DNA of 64,000 nucleotides from Clostridium ihumii AP5 (GCF_000612845.1 NZ_CCAT010000084.1:47132-111131); one strand, 5' to 3'; positions 9,070 through 18,811 are shown, numbered from the stretch's first letter. The notes: generated by a model not told the origin, from the sequence alone. A program made the numbers and translations.

Positions 9070-11037
9070 ATGAGGAAATTATTTAAAAGAAAGACTAGTA
9101 TTTTTATATTATTTCTTAGCTTTTTTATGTTAATTAGCTGGACTAATACATTTGCAATATCTAAGAAAGACAGAATATATGGGAAGGATAGAATAGAAAC
9201 TTCTATAAAAATTAGTAAAAGTGGATGGGAAAATGGTTCAGAATATGTATTTATTGTACAAGGATATGATTTTGCAGATGCATTAACAGTTGCGCCATTT
9301 GCAAAAAAATTAAATGGACCAATTATATTAAGTGGAAAAGAAAGGTTAAAACAAGAGGTTGTTGATGAAATTACAAGATTAAATCCGAAAAAAATATTTA
9401 TATTAGGTGGGGAAAAGGTAATAAGTAATGAAGTAGAAGTCCAACTCAAAAATATAAATGTAAATAATATAGAAAGAATATATGGACAAACACGATATGA
9501 AACAGCATTGAAAGTTGCGGAAAAATTAGGTGGAGCTAAGGAATTATTTATAGTTAATGGATATGCTTATGCTGATGCATTATCAATATCATCTATAGCG
9601 GCACAAAAAGGAGCACCCATAATATATACAAATGGAAATGAAATTTCTAGAGAAATTAAAAATTATATGATTAAAAATAATATAGAAAATACATATGCTA
9701 TAGGTGGAGTAGGTGTAATAAATGAAAATGCTATAAGTGGTATAGAGAATATAGAGAGAGTTTCAGGCTTAAATAGATATTTGACCAATAAAAATGTGTT
9801 ACTAAAATTTGATAAAGATATTAAATATGAAAAGATTTACTTTACAACAGGAGAAGATTTTCCTGATGCGTTAGCAATATCAACATTAGCAGCATTTACA
9901 AAATCACCAATAGTACTAACAAATAAACAGATTAATAGTGAATTAAATACATATGTTAATTCTAAATTAGAAGATAAAAGTGAATTAATTGCTATAGGTG
10001 GAGAAAAGATAGTTCCTGAAAATGTTTTAGATAAAATAACAAATAGTAAAATTGAAGAAGATAAAGGTAATGGTGGAAATGATGCTGGTGGTTCAGGGAT
10101 TGGTGGAGATAATAATTTAAACACTGAAGTTAAACAAGGGGAATTTAAATTATTAGTAACTACAGATGGAAATGAAATTGTTAATAAAAATCTGAAGATT
10201 CTTGATAAGAAAAGTGTTATGTATTATTTAAGAGAAAATGCAAAAGTAAAAGACAAAAATGGTTTTATTTGTGAAATTAATGGAATAAAAAGAAAAGAAT
10301 TCAATGAACTAACAGAAAAAGAAATAAAAGATGGTTACTTGTCTGCTGATTGGTTTATATATGTTAATGGAAAAAGAGCTAATGTAGGAGCAAATGATAT
10401 TAGAATAAAAGAAAAAGATACTATAAACGTAGCATATGAGAAATGGGATTACACTAGTTTAGTATCACCAGGTGAAAAGCCAAAGCTAAACGTAAGTGGT
10501 ATTCCAAATGAGGTTAAAGCAAATGAATGTTTTAATGTAAATGTTGATTTATCAGTAGGAAAAGTATATGGTGCATCAATAAAAATTAATGGAGTTGAGG
10601 TAGCAACTACTGATACAAAAGGACAAGCAGTAATTAAGATAAATAAAGTGGGAAAACATGTTATTACAGTTGAAAAATATGGATCAATTTATAAAAAAGA
10701 TATAAATGTTAAAGAGAGTAATCAAGATGGAAATACTTCTGGTGAAGGTACATCTACTGGAAAAGATGAGGTTATATTTAGAAAAGTGCAAGAAAATGTT
10801 ATTTTTGAAGTGAGAGGCAATAATGAAAAAGTAAATTTTCAAATTAAAGATTCTAGCAAAAATGATAGTGTAGTTACAATAAAAGTTTTAGATGAAAAAA
10901 ATTCATTAGTGTATATAGATCAAGTATCTTTGAATAATGGGAAATACACTTTAAGAAGTGAATTAGATAAAGGAAAATATAAAGGAGTATGTAAAGTAAA
11001 TAAAACTCCAATAAACTTTGAATTTAATATTAATTAA
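9070..11037 (+). CDS. Wall-bound CWB2x3-DUF4430 fusion protein
   Basis: This is a 655-residue secreted protein. After the signal peptide (cleavage near NTFA) come three CWB2 repeats (~34-325: RIYGKDRIETS, YDFADALTVAPFA, IFILGGEKVIS) and a Gly-rich linker (~335-352). A DUF4430 domain follows (~356-460: VMYYLRENAKVKDKNGFICE, DWFIYVNGKRANVGANDI, DTINVAYEKWDY). The rest is an Ig-like domain (~465-550), a Ser/Gly/Thr linker and a final beta-rich module (~566-655). It starts at ATG 9070 after AAGGGGG, 85 bases behind the DUF4430 lipoprotein. This natural fusion of wall anchor and transcobalamin-type domain supports a functional link between the separate CWB2 and barrel proteins of the cassettes. 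Confidence 0.85.
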   Translation: MRKLFKRKTSIFILFLSFFMLISWTNTFAISKKDRIYGKDRIETSIKISKSGWENGSEYVFIVQGYDFADALTVAPFAKKLNGPIILSGKERLKQEVVDEITRLNPKKIFILGGEKVISNEVEVQLKNINVNNIERIYGQTRYETALKVAEKLGGAKELFIVNGYAYADALSISSIAAQKGAPIIYTNGNEISREIKNYMIKNNIENTYAIGGVGVINENAISGIENIERVSGLNRYLTNKNVLLKFDKDIKYEKIYFTTGEDFPDALAISTLAAFTKSPIVLTNKQINSELNTYVNSKLEDKSELIAIGGEKIVPENVLDKITNSKIEEDKGNGGNDAGGSGIGGDNNLNTEVKQGEFKLLVTTDGNEIVNKNLKILDKKSVMYYLRENAKVKDKNGFICEINGIKRKEFNELTEKEIKDGYLSADWFIYVNGKRANVGANDIRIKEKDTINVAYEKWDYTSLVSPGEKPKLNVSGIPNEVKANECFNVNVDLSVGKVYGASIKINGVEVATTDTKGQAVIKINKVGKHVITVEKYGSIYKKDINVKESNQDGNTSGEGTSTGKDEVIFRKVQENVIFEVRGNNEKVNFQIKDSSKNDSVVTIKVLDEKNSLVYIDQVSLNNGKYTLRSELDKGKYKGVCKVNKTPINFEFNIN

Positions 11038-11053
11038 CAAGAATAGAAATTTT

Positions 11054-11086
11054 AAACCCTTATATATTATGAAAGTATAAGGGTTT
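11054..11086. terminator. Hairpin after the CWB2-DUF4430 gene
   Basis: An 11-bp perfect stem AAACCCTTATA / TATAAGGGTTT (11054-11064, 11076-11086) has an 11-base loop. Only a short T run (TTT) is present, so termination may be partial. It separates this gene from cassette 2. Confidence 0.6.
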
Positions 11087-11159
11087 GCTAAAAAGGTAGA
11101 GTTGTAAACAAGTTTCTAAAAAACTAATACATTATTACTAGAGTTATGGGGGAAATAAG

Positions 11160-12497
11160 ATGAAAAGAAAAAGTTTTTTAGCAATGTTCATGGCCCTTAC
11201 AATGATAGGTACTAGTACATTTGCTAATTTTGATATAATAAATTCTTCAATTGTATATGCCAGTGAAATAGTAAATGTAAATGAAGATGATGAAAGAGTT
11301 ATTGATAATGCAATTTCAAGAGTATTAACATTGGTAGAAAATGAACGATTTCAAAAAGATAGAAATGATAATATAGCAGTTTCGTGTAGTGCATTAGGTA
11401 CTTTGATGCCAGATAGTTATATTAAAAATAAAATAGAAGAAATAAAAAAAATTGAAAAATATGAAAAAGCAACAGAGTGTTGTAAGGCAATTTTGGCTAT
11501 TACAGCGTCAGGGGTAGAAGCAACTAATATTCAAGGTCATAATTTGATTGAAGATTTAAGTAGTTATCAGATTGGAGAAGATATATATTCAAATTTATAT
11601 TTACTATTAGCACTTAATTGTGATGATTTTAAGCTTTCAGAAGATATGAAATTAAAAAAGGAAGATGCAATAAAAAGTTTACTCCAAAGTCAGAAAGAAA
11701 ATGGTACATGGAATAAATTTGGAAGTGATTTTGATTGTGATTCCACATCCATGGTAATAACAGCATTGGCTCCATATTATAATTTGAAAGAAAATGTAAA
11801 AGGAGCAATAGATAGAGGAATAGCTGGAATAGTTGAAATGCAAAATGAAGAAGGAGAATTAGTAGGAAGATATAATGAAAATGGATCTAGTGAAAGTTTA
11901 TCACAAGCTATAATAGCTCTTTGCTCACTAGGAATTGATCCTGTAATATGTGACAAATTCACAAAAAATAATAAAAATTTAATAGAACTATTGTTAAGTT
12001 ATGAAACAAAAGATGGTGGTTTTGCACATACCAAACAATTTGGATTAGATGAATTAAATGAAATGGCAACAGATCAAGCCTTTATGGCTCTTGCTGCATA
12101 TAAGAAATTAAAAACCAATAATACTGCATTATATGATATAAAAAATCTTTGTAAATTTGAAAAAAATTTAGAAGAAAAAGAAGGGTTATTTATAAATAAT
12201 TTAACATCAGATAAGCAGTTTAAACTAGGTGGAGAGGCAAAAATAAAAATAGAAGCATTAAATAAATTAAAAAATGAAAAAGAAATTACACTCATAGTAA
12301 GTTTATACAATAAAAATACTAATAAAATAGTTAAATATGCAGCTTCAAGTAAAAAATTGGATATTGATGAAAAAGAAAACTTACAAGTCAATGTAAAGTT
12401 ACCTAAAGAAGGCAATTATGAGGTAAAGATATTTATTTGGGATAATTTTAATGATATGAACAATTTAGCAAAAGAAATTGTTATACCAGTTAATTAA
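11160..12497 (+). CDS. Secreted alpha/alpha-barrel binding protein with C-terminal beta domain (cassette 2)
   Basis: This 445-residue protein is exactly as long as its cassette 1 paralogue at 888 and has the same layout: signal peptide (cleavage near VYAS), barrel to about residue 330, and a beta domain at ~345-445 ending in KIFIWDNFNDMNNL. Recognisable helical motifs are ATECCKAILAITASG, DCDSTSMVITALAPYYN, SSESLSQAIIALCSLGIDP and KDGGFAHT. One difference is that the NGGWG turn is replaced by NGTWN, so the binding surface may differ. It starts at ATG 11160 after GGGGGAAA. A ligand-capture role is inferred. Confidence 0.8.
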   Translation: MKRKSFLAMFMALTMIGTSTFANFDIINSSIVYASEIVNVNEDDERVIDNAISRVLTLVENERFQKDRNDNIAVSCSALGTLMPDSYIKNKIEEIKKIEKYEKATECCKAILAITASGVEATNIQGHNLIEDLSSYQIGEDIYSNLYLLLALNCDDFKLSEDMKLKKEDAIKSLLQSQKENGTWNKFGSDFDCDSTSMVITALAPYYNLKENVKGAIDRGIAGIVEMQNEEGELVGRYNENGSSESLSQAIIALCSLGIDPVICDKFTKNNKNLIELLLSYETKDGGFAHTKQFGLDELNEMATDQAFMALAAYKKLKTNNTALYDIKNLCKFEKNLEEKEGLFINNLTSDKQFKLGGEAKIKIEALNKLKNEKEITLIVSLYNKNTNKIVKYAASSKKLDIDEKENLQVNVKLPKEGNYEVKIFIWDNFNDMNNLAKEIVIPVN

Positions 12498-12511
12498 ATA
12501 AGGGGGAGAAA

Positions 12512-13537
12512 ATGAATAAAAGTTTAAAAACAAATTTAGCTATTTTTACAATAGGATTAGGAATTTTAGCAAGTATTCCATGTAATGCTAAGGGCGAAGA
12601 TATATTAAAAAAAAATAGAATATATGGTCAGAATAGAATAGAGACATCTGTAGAAATAAGCAAAATTGGTTGGAAAAATGGATCAAATTCTGTAGTTATT
12701 GCATCAGCTTATGATTTTGCAGATGCACTTTCAGCGGCACCGCTGGCCAGAAAGAACAATGGACCAATACTGTTAAATGGAAAAAATGTGTTACCTAAAA
12801 ATACAATTAGTGAAATAAAAAGATTAAATCCTAAAGAAGTATTTATACTAGGGGGAGAATTAGTAATTTCTAAAGGTGTTGAGAATCAATTAAATGAAAT
12901 TGGTATAAAAGATGTAAAAAGAATATATGGGAAAAATAGATATGAAACCTCAATAAAGGTTGCCAAAGAGTTGGGTGATGTAAAGAGTGCATTTATAACT
13001 AATGGTGAGACTTATGCTGATGCTCTATCTATATCAAGTATAGCAGCAACAAAAGGAAGTCCTATAATATATACAACAAAAGAAAAGTTAAATGATAATG
13101 CAAGAGAATATATAGAGAAAAATAATATAGATAAAATTTATTGTATAGGAGGAGAAGGGGTTTTATCTAATAATGTATTGAGTTCATTGGAAAATTCAAA
13201 AATGTTGAGTGGCGATAATAGATATTTAACTAATATGCAAGTTTTAAAGAATTTCAAAGAAGAATTAAATTTTGAAAATGTTTATTTTGTTAGAGGAGAT
13301 GATTTTGCAGATGCATTATCAGTGGCACCAATGGCATCAAAAAAAAATAGCGTGGTAGTAATTGCAGATAAAGAGGTAATTAGAGATACGGAAATACTAG
13401 TAAATTCTAATATTACAAGTGAAAGTGAAGTAATAGCAGTTGGTGGAGAAAACTATATTCCAGAAGGCATATTAGATAAATTTATATCAGATTTTGATAT
13501 ATTAGAAATAGCAATGAATAAAATAAATTTATTCTAA
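12512..13537 (+). CDS. Secreted protein made of three CWB2 repeats (cassette 2)
   Basis: This is a 341-residue paralogue of the protein at 2250. It has a signal peptide (cleavage near CNAKG), three CWB2 repeats (RIYGQNRIETS, YDFADALSAAPLA, VFILGGELVIS) and the same conserved tail (FISDFDILEIAMNKINLF). There is no catalytic or barrel domain. ATG 12512 follows AAGGGGGAG, 14 bases after the barrel gene. It is probably the wall-bound partner of that barrel protein. The strong conservation of the last ~18 residues between cassettes suggests that they contact a partner. Confidence 0.85.
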   Translation: MNKSLKTNLAIFTIGLGILASIPCNAKGEDILKKNRIYGQNRIETSVEISKIGWKNGSNSVVIASAYDFADALSAAPLARKNNGPILLNGKNVLPKNTISEIKRLNPKEVFILGGELVISKGVENQLNEIGIKDVKRIYGKNRYETSIKVAKELGDVKSAFITNGETYADALSISSIAATKGSPIIYTTKEKLNDNAREYIEKNNIDKIYCIGGEGVLSNNVLSSLENSKMLSGDNRYLTNMQVLKNFKEELNFENVYFVRGDDFADALSVAPMASKKNSVVVIADKEVIRDTEILVNSNITSESEVIAVGGENYIPEGILDKFISDFDILEIAMNKINLF

Positions 13538-13566
13538 ATTAATGTTATTAGCAGGGAAGTGGAGTT

Positions 13567-14469
13567 ATGTTAAGTTATAAAAATAGGAATACATTTTTAC
13601 AAGGGCTACATCCATTAACAGTAACATTAATTATTATTACATACTTAATATTGTTTTTAAAGTTTAAAAATCCATTATATTTTGTTTGTGTATTGGCAAG
13701 TTTATTAACCATAGCTTATTTGGATGGATGTTTAAAAGAAGTTATGGGATATGCAAAGATAATGATGCCATTTGCCGTTGGAATTATGATATTGAATCCA
13801 TTATTAGTGCATAATGGTGATACTATATTGTATCAAGGATATTTAAATATACCTGTTTTAGGGAAAATTATAATAACAAAAGAAGCTATATTATACGGTG
13901 TTTTCAATGGGCTAAGAATGGTTTCAATAACAGCTTTGTTTGGTTTTGGAAATTTAATAGTCCATCCAGATAGAACTTTTGGATATTTTGCAAAGTATAT
14001 AAAAAGATCATCGCTTTTAATGAGCATGACTATAAGATTATTTCCTACTATGATGAAATCATATGAAAATATATTAGAAATTGAAAAGTTGAGATGTAAT
14101 TCAATTTTAAAAGATGGGATGAAGAACAAAATAAAGGGGAGCGGAAATATAGCAAATATATTGTTTTTATCAAGTCTTGAAGACTCTGAAGATATGGCAG
14201 AATCTATGTATTCAAGAGGATATGGTGCTTTAAATAGAAGAAGCTCTTATTTCAGAGAAAAATATACAATATGGGATTTTGTGATAATAGTAATATCTAT
14301 AGAAATATTTATATATCTTTATTATTTTACGGTTAATGGATTCAATGAATTCAATTTTTATAATAAGGTTGATAATGTACTTCTTAAAACTTCAAGAGAA
14401 GGAATAATTCTTTGTGTAGGAACTTACTTAATTGCTCTTATAAATTGGTGGTGGAAAATATGGAAATGA
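13567..14469 (+). CDS. ECF transporter transmembrane component EcfT (cassette 2)
   Basis: The 300-residue protein has the same length and layout as the one at 3299. It shows the EcfT coupling-helix motifs EKLRCNS (the first Arg-Gly motif is Arg-Cys here) and MYSRGYGA, after MTIRLFPTMMKSYENI. Replacing Gly by Cys in the first coupling motif is a visible deviation from cassette 1 (EKLRGNS). The stop overlaps the ATPase start by 10 bases. It should work with its own double ATPase and S component, though exchange with cassette 1 parts is possible. Confidence 0.87.
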   Translation: MLSYKNRNTFLQGLHPLTVTLIIITYLILFLKFKNPLYFVCVLASLLTIAYLDGCLKEVMGYAKIMMPFAVGIMILNPLLVHNGDTILYQGYLNIPVLGKIIITKEAILYGVFNGLRMVSITALFGFGNLIVHPDRTFGYFAKYIKRSSLLMSMTIRLFPTMMKSYENILEIEKLRCNSILKDGMKNKIKGSGNIANILFLSSLEDSEDMAESMYSRGYGALNRRSSYFREKYTIWDFVIIVISIEIFIYLYYFTVNGFNEFNFYNKVDNVLLKTSREGIILCVGTYLIALINWWWKIWK

Positions 14470-16073
14470 TAAATTTGGAGAATGTTAGTTTTGCTTACCC
14501 TAATTGTGAAGAAAAAGTATTAAAGAATATCAATTTAAAAGTAAAAGAAGGAGAACTTGTAGTTATAGCGGGACCATCGGGGTGTGGTAAGTCTACATTA
14601 ATTAGACTTTTAAATAAGCTTATACCTAATTATTATGGCGGAATTTTAGAGGGAATGATTTATTTAAAGAATAAAGATATAGATTTTATTGAAAATCTTG
14701 AAATTGTTAAAAGTGTAGGAATGGTATATCAACATCCAGAAAAACAAATAGTGCTTGAAGATGTTGAAAGAGAGATAGCTTTTGGTCTTGAAAATTTAAA
14801 CAAAGATATGAATTTTATGAAAAGAAATGTATGTGAGGTAATGTCCTTACTATCATTGAATGAAATAAAAGAAAGCAAGACAACAGAAATATCTGGAGGG
14901 CAAAAACAGAAAGTAGCAATAGCATCAGTCGTAGCTATGGATCCAGATATAATAGTTTTTGATGAACCTATTTCACAGTTAGATCCTATAAGCGCTGAAG
15001 ATGTTTTAAATTCTATAAAAAAGTTAAATGTGGATATGGGAAAAACAATTATTCTTGTAGAGCAGAGATTAGATAAATGTTTTCATATAGCAGATAGAAT
15101 AATATTTATGGAAGATGGACAAATAATTGGTGAAGGTACACCTAATGATATTCCTGAAAACATAAGTAAAAAATATCATCTTCCTAATATATCTTATATA
15201 TTTAAAGAAGCAAATAGAGATGTTATACCAGTTACAGTAAAGGAAGGACGAGAAGCAATAAAAGGCTTAAGATATGAAGATGAAGAATCTAAGAAAGTAG
15301 ATTCAGAAATAGTATTAAATGCAAAAAAACTTAAGTTTGAATATGAGAAAGGAAGTAAAACATTAAAGAGTGTAAGTTTTCAGTTGAAAAAAGGCGAAAT
15401 TCTTGGTGTTATGGGGGAAAATGGAGCAGGAAAAAGTACATTATTTAAAATAATTTCAGGAATTATAAGTAAATATTCAGGTTTGGTGGAGATTTATGGC
15501 AAAAATATGAAGAAGTTAAAGTCAGAAGAGAGAATTAAACAAATAGGATATTTAACGCAAAATCCTAATGACTATTTTGGAAGGCCAACGGTTTTTGAAG
15601 AAGTAGCTTATACTTTAAGGAATATAGGTGAATATCATGAAGCGAAGGTTTATGATATTTTAAATAAGTTAGACTTAGACCATTTAAGGGATAGAAATCC
15701 AAGGGATTTAAGTGGTGGAGAAAAACAGAGAGTTGCAATAGCGTGTACATTAGTAACCAATCCTAACATAGTAATTTTAGATGAACCTACTAGAGGTATG
15801 GATGCATTAGCTAAGGAAAATTTAGGATTAATAATTGAAAATTTAAAAGAAGAAGGAAAAAGTATAATAATCATTACACACGATGCTGATTTTTTAGGAA
15901 ATTATGCTGATTCTGTAATGCTTATGTTTGATGGTGAAATTGTAGCTAACGGACAAGCACTAGAAATACTTTGTGATTCACTTTACTATTCACCACAAAT
16001 ATCTAAGGTTTTTAAAGATAAATGTAAAGTAATAAATTCTAAAAAAGCTATAGAGCTTTTAATGGAGAGATAA
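14460..16073 (+). CDS. ECF transporter double ATPase (fused EcfA-EcfA') (cassette 2)
   Basis: This is a fused pair of ABC ATPases in about 537 residues. Domain 1 has Walker A GPSGCGKST, QHPEKQIV, ISGGQKQK and IIVFDEPISQLDP. Domain 2 has GENGAGKST, QNPNDYFG, LSGGEKQR and IVILDEPTRGMD. The start ATG 14460 lies just after GGTGGTGG and overlaps the EcfT stop; a longer ORF from GTG 14412 is less likely. The S gene follows directly at 16074. It is the CbrU-type energising subunit in the predicted cobalamin ECF arrangement. Confidence 0.87.
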   Translation: MEMINLENVSFAYPNCEEKVLKNINLKVKEGELVVIAGPSGCGKSTLIRLLNKLIPNYYGGILEGMIYLKNKDIDFIENLEIVKSVGMVYQHPEKQIVLEDVEREIAFGLENLNKDMNFMKRNVCEVMSLLSLNEIKESKTTEISGGQKQKVAIASVVAMDPDIIVFDEPISQLDPISAEDVLNSIKKLNVDMGKTIILVEQRLDKCFHIADRIIFMEDGQIIGEGTPNDIPENISKKYHLPNISYIFKEANRDVIPVTVKEGREAIKGLRYEDEESKKVDSEIVLNAKKLKFEYEKGSKTLKSVSFQLKKGEILGVMGENGAGKSTLFKIISGIISKYSGLVEIYGKNMKKLKSEERIKQIGYLTQNPNDYFGRPTVFEEVAYTLRNIGEYHEAKVYDILNKLDLDHLRDRNPRDLSGGEKQRVAIACTLVTNPNIVILDEPTRGMDALAKENLGLIIENLKEEGKSIIIITHDADFLGNYADSVMLMFDGEIVANGQALEILCDSLYYSPQISKVFKDKCKVINSKKAIELLMER

Positions 16074-16760
16074 ATGAGAAGAAGAATAAAATTAGGATTT
16101 ATATTAATAGCTTTATATTTAGCTATTATATTTGTAATGACTTATAACAATTTGAAAATGGACAAGGCCATAGAAATTTCAAGCATATTTATAATTATTA
16201 CTTTTATAATTTTGTTTGAAAATAAAGAAATGAGTGCAAGAACAATGGCAGCAGTAGCTACAATGGCAGCATTAGGAGGAGTTTTAAGAGTTCCGTGTGC
16301 AGTTATACCAGGATTTCAGCCAGTTACATTTATTACTGCTGTAGCTGGTTATACTTTAGGACCGATAAATGGTTTTATGGTGGGAGCTATATGTGCATTT
16401 ATTTCAAATTTCTTTTTAGGACATGGTCCATGGACCATGTGGCAAATTCTTGGATGGGGACTTTGTGGAATGTTTTTTGGCATATTTAAAGTTTTCATAC
16501 AAAAAAGTTTTAAAATATTTATTGTACTTTGCGGTTTATGGGGGTATATATATGGGTTTATTTTGAATCAATGGTATGTATTAGAGTTTATTCATCCAAT
16601 AAACTTGAAAGCTATGTTCATAGGTAGCATAGGAAGTTTTGGACATGATACTCTTCATGCTATTGGAAATGTATTATTTGCCTATTTATTTGGAAAAACC
16701 TTCATAGAAGCATTGGAAAGATACAATAGAAAAAATGAATTTTTAAGAATAAAGGTATAA
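16074..16760 (+). CDS. ECF transporter substrate-binding S component (cassette 2)
   Basis: This 228-residue membrane protein starts directly after the ATPase stop. It keeps all the signature stretches of the cassette 1 S component: MAAVATMAALGGVLRVPCAV, FQPVTFITAVAGYTLGPING and FFLGHGPWTMWQILGWGLCG. Divergence is concentrated in the N-terminal span and near the C-terminal third. The two copies probably bind the same or closely related ligands, for example different corrinoids. The substrate is inferred from context only. Confidence 0.82.
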   Translation: MRRRIKLGFILIALYLAIIFVMTYNNLKMDKAIEISSIFIIITFIILFENKEMSARTMAAVATMAALGGVLRVPCAVIPGFQPVTFITAVAGYTLGPINGFMVGAICAFISNFFLGHGPWTMWQILGWGLCGMFFGIFKVFIQKSFKIFIVLCGLWGYIYGFILNQWYVLEFIHPINLKAMFIGSIGSFGHDTLHAIGNVLFAYLFGKTFIEALERYNRKNEFLRIKV

Positions 16761-16789
16761 GTATATTTAATATAAAGAGGTGATAGGTA

Positions 16790-18763
16790 TTGAATATAAA
16801 AAAATTTATAGGAATATTAGCATTAAGTAGCATTATTACTATAAGTACTATAAATTACAAGGTTTATGGATATGAGAGTAGACTTGAAAGTGATAATGTA
16901 ATTATAAAAAATTTAACAGAAAAAAATAATTTTAAAATAGGTGAAAACGCTAATATTAAATTTGAGTTAATTAACAATACTAATGAAAATAAGAATGTCA
17001 ATTTTTTTATAAAAATAGTTGATGGAAAAGATAAAATTTTAAAGAGTGTTTCTTTAAAGAAGGAAATAGATAAGTTGGAAAATGAATATGTTTATAGTAA
17101 AGTTAAAATTTCTGACAATAAATCTAAGAAAATAATAGTATATGGAGAAGTTAATAATAAAAGAATAAATGAAATAGAAATACCTATAGGAGAAATTAAT
17201 ATAGGTGATAATAATGCAATTTTAAAGGAAGGGAAAACTATTAATTCTAAAAGAATAGAGATACTTTTAAATGATAAAATTAAACCAAATAATATAACTG
17301 AAAATGATTTCAAATTTTTAGAAAGTGAAAAAAAAGTAACTTCAGCTATATTGAAAAACAATAAAATAATATTAGATATTTCAAGTGATATTAAAAAGTC
17401 TGAAAAAGTAAAGTTGAAATATAAAAATAATGAAGAAATAACAATTGAGAATAATCTAAAAAATATGACAGTGATGCTGTATTTTGATGGGGATAATAAT
17501 TTAGAATCTGAAATGCTTAAGGATATAGAAGAAATAAAAAAGGGCATAAAAGATAATGTAAATTTAAATGTTATTGCATTAGTTGATAGGATAAAGGGAT
17601 ATAGTGAAGATAGTAAAGTTTTAGGAGAAAATTTTGAAAGCACAAGATTGTATAAAATTGAAAATAATAAAGTTATAAGATTAGATGGAAAAGAACAAAT
17701 GCCGCAGATAAAGATAGATAGTGATTATGAAGCTAATATGGGTGATGCAAAAACCTTAAGAAGCTTTATAGACTTTTGTAAATCTAACTATAGTGCAGAT
17801 TCATATATATTAATTCCATTTAATCATGGTGAAGGAAATAGAGGATTTTGCATAGATGAAACAGATAAAGATATCTTAAATATAGCAGAAATTTCAGATA
17901 ATTTAAGTGAAAAGCAATCTGTAGACATGATTATATATGAAGCATGTTTCATGGGAAATTTAGAAACTGCATATCAATATAGACCTAATAATGGAAGTTT
18001 TGAGAGCAAATATATGATTGCTTCAAGTGCAACAATGTTGTCTTCAGGATTTAATTATGAAAAAATATTTAATGAATGGACAACTACATATGATCCTTCG
18101 ACTATGACAATGAATGATATAGGCTCAATATTTATAAAGCAACATAAAGAATATACTAAAAAGAAAAGAGATCAAATATTAGCATATTATGATTTAAATA
18201 AAGTAGGCAGGATTAAAAATAATGTAGACCAATTATCTAGGTTATTAGCAAAGGAAAATAAAAAAGAATTAATAGATGAGTTACGAGGAAATTTTAAAAA
18301 AAGTGGACAAGTAATTTCATATTTTAATAATGAAGAGGATTATGTATATAATGAAAAAGATGGATGGACATTGTATCCTTACTTTGATTTATATGATTTA
18401 TGTGAAAAAATCATAGCTAGCAATGAATGTAGTGATGAGTTAAATGTAGTTTGTGAAAATACTAAAAAATCTTTAAATGAATTTATCATTTATTCTTTTG
18501 GACAAAGTAAATATAAAACCAATGGATTTAAAGATAATATTAATGGCGTAAGTATATTTTTACCAGATGGAGAGTCTACTTGGAAAAATCAAAGTTGGTA
18601 TAGCAGTGAGTATATATATGGTGGAGATTATGGTGCATTAAGTTGGTGTAAAGATGGAATAGATACTAAAATTAATGTTGTTGGCAATTGGTTTGAAATG
18701 TTAGATTCATGGTTTGATAAAGAAAATTGCGTTGATGGTGGAGAAAATTTTCATCAATGGTAA
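16790..18763 (+). CDS. Secreted clostripain-like (C11) cysteine protease with N-terminal beta domain
   Basis: The 657-residue protein starts at TTG 16790 after AGAGGTGATA, 29 bases behind the S gene and in the same apparent operon. A signal peptide is followed by a beta domain at ~35-150 (IIKNLTEKNNFKIGENANIK). This resembles the C-terminal domain of the barrel proteins. The C11 catalytic domain follows (MLYFDGDNNLESEMLKDIEE), with the expected His in IPFNHGEG (His346) and Cys in YEACFMGN (Cys386). Clostripain-family enzymes cleave after basic residues, usually after self-processing. In this context it may process the surface proteins or release ligand from host carrier proteins; both ideas are inference. 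Confidence 0.82.
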   Translation: MNIKKFIGILALSSIITISTINYKVYGYESRLESDNVIIKNLTEKNNFKIGENANIKFELINNTNENKNVNFFIKIVDGKDKILKSVSLKKEIDKLENEYVYSKVKISDNKSKKIIVYGEVNNKRINEIEIPIGEINIGDNNAILKEGKTINSKRIEILLNDKIKPNNITENDFKFLESEKKVTSAILKNNKIILDISSDIKKSEKVKLKYKNNEEITIENNLKNMTVMLYFDGDNNLESEMLKDIEEIKKGIKDNVNLNVIALVDRIKGYSEDSKVLGENFESTRLYKIENNKVIRLDGKEQMPQIKIDSDYEANMGDAKTLRSFIDFCKSNYSADSYILIPFNHGEGNRGFCIDETDKDILNIAEISDNLSEKQSVDMIIYEACFMGNLETAYQYRPNNGSFESKYMIASSATMLSSGFNYEKIFNEWTTTYDPSTMTMNDIGSIFIKQHKEYTKKKRDQILAYYDLNKVGRIKNNVDQLSRLLAKENKKELIDELRGNFKKSGQVISYFNNEEDYVYNEKDGWTLYPYFDLYDLCEKIIASNECSDELNVVCENTKKSLNEFIIYSFGQSKYKTNGFKDNINGVSIFLPDGESTWKNQSWYSSEYIYGGDYGALSWCKDGIDTKINVVGNWFEMLDSWFDKENCVDGGENFHQW

Positions 18764-18811
18764 TAATAAAAATTTGTTTAAAAGATCGAAGAAATTAAGG
18801 GGGAGAAGTTT

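Noticed and set aside
10717..10760. Sortase (LPXTG) anchoring of the island's surface proteins
   Set aside because: No LPXTG-like motif followed by a hydrophobic tail and basic end was found at the C-termini; wall binding is through CWB2 instead.
17092..17643. 183-codon open frame on the - strand within the protease gene
   Set aside because: It lies inside a well-supported + strand gene, has no RBS, and its Phe/Ser/Ile-rich product is the usual shadow of a Lys/Glu/Asn-rich gene.
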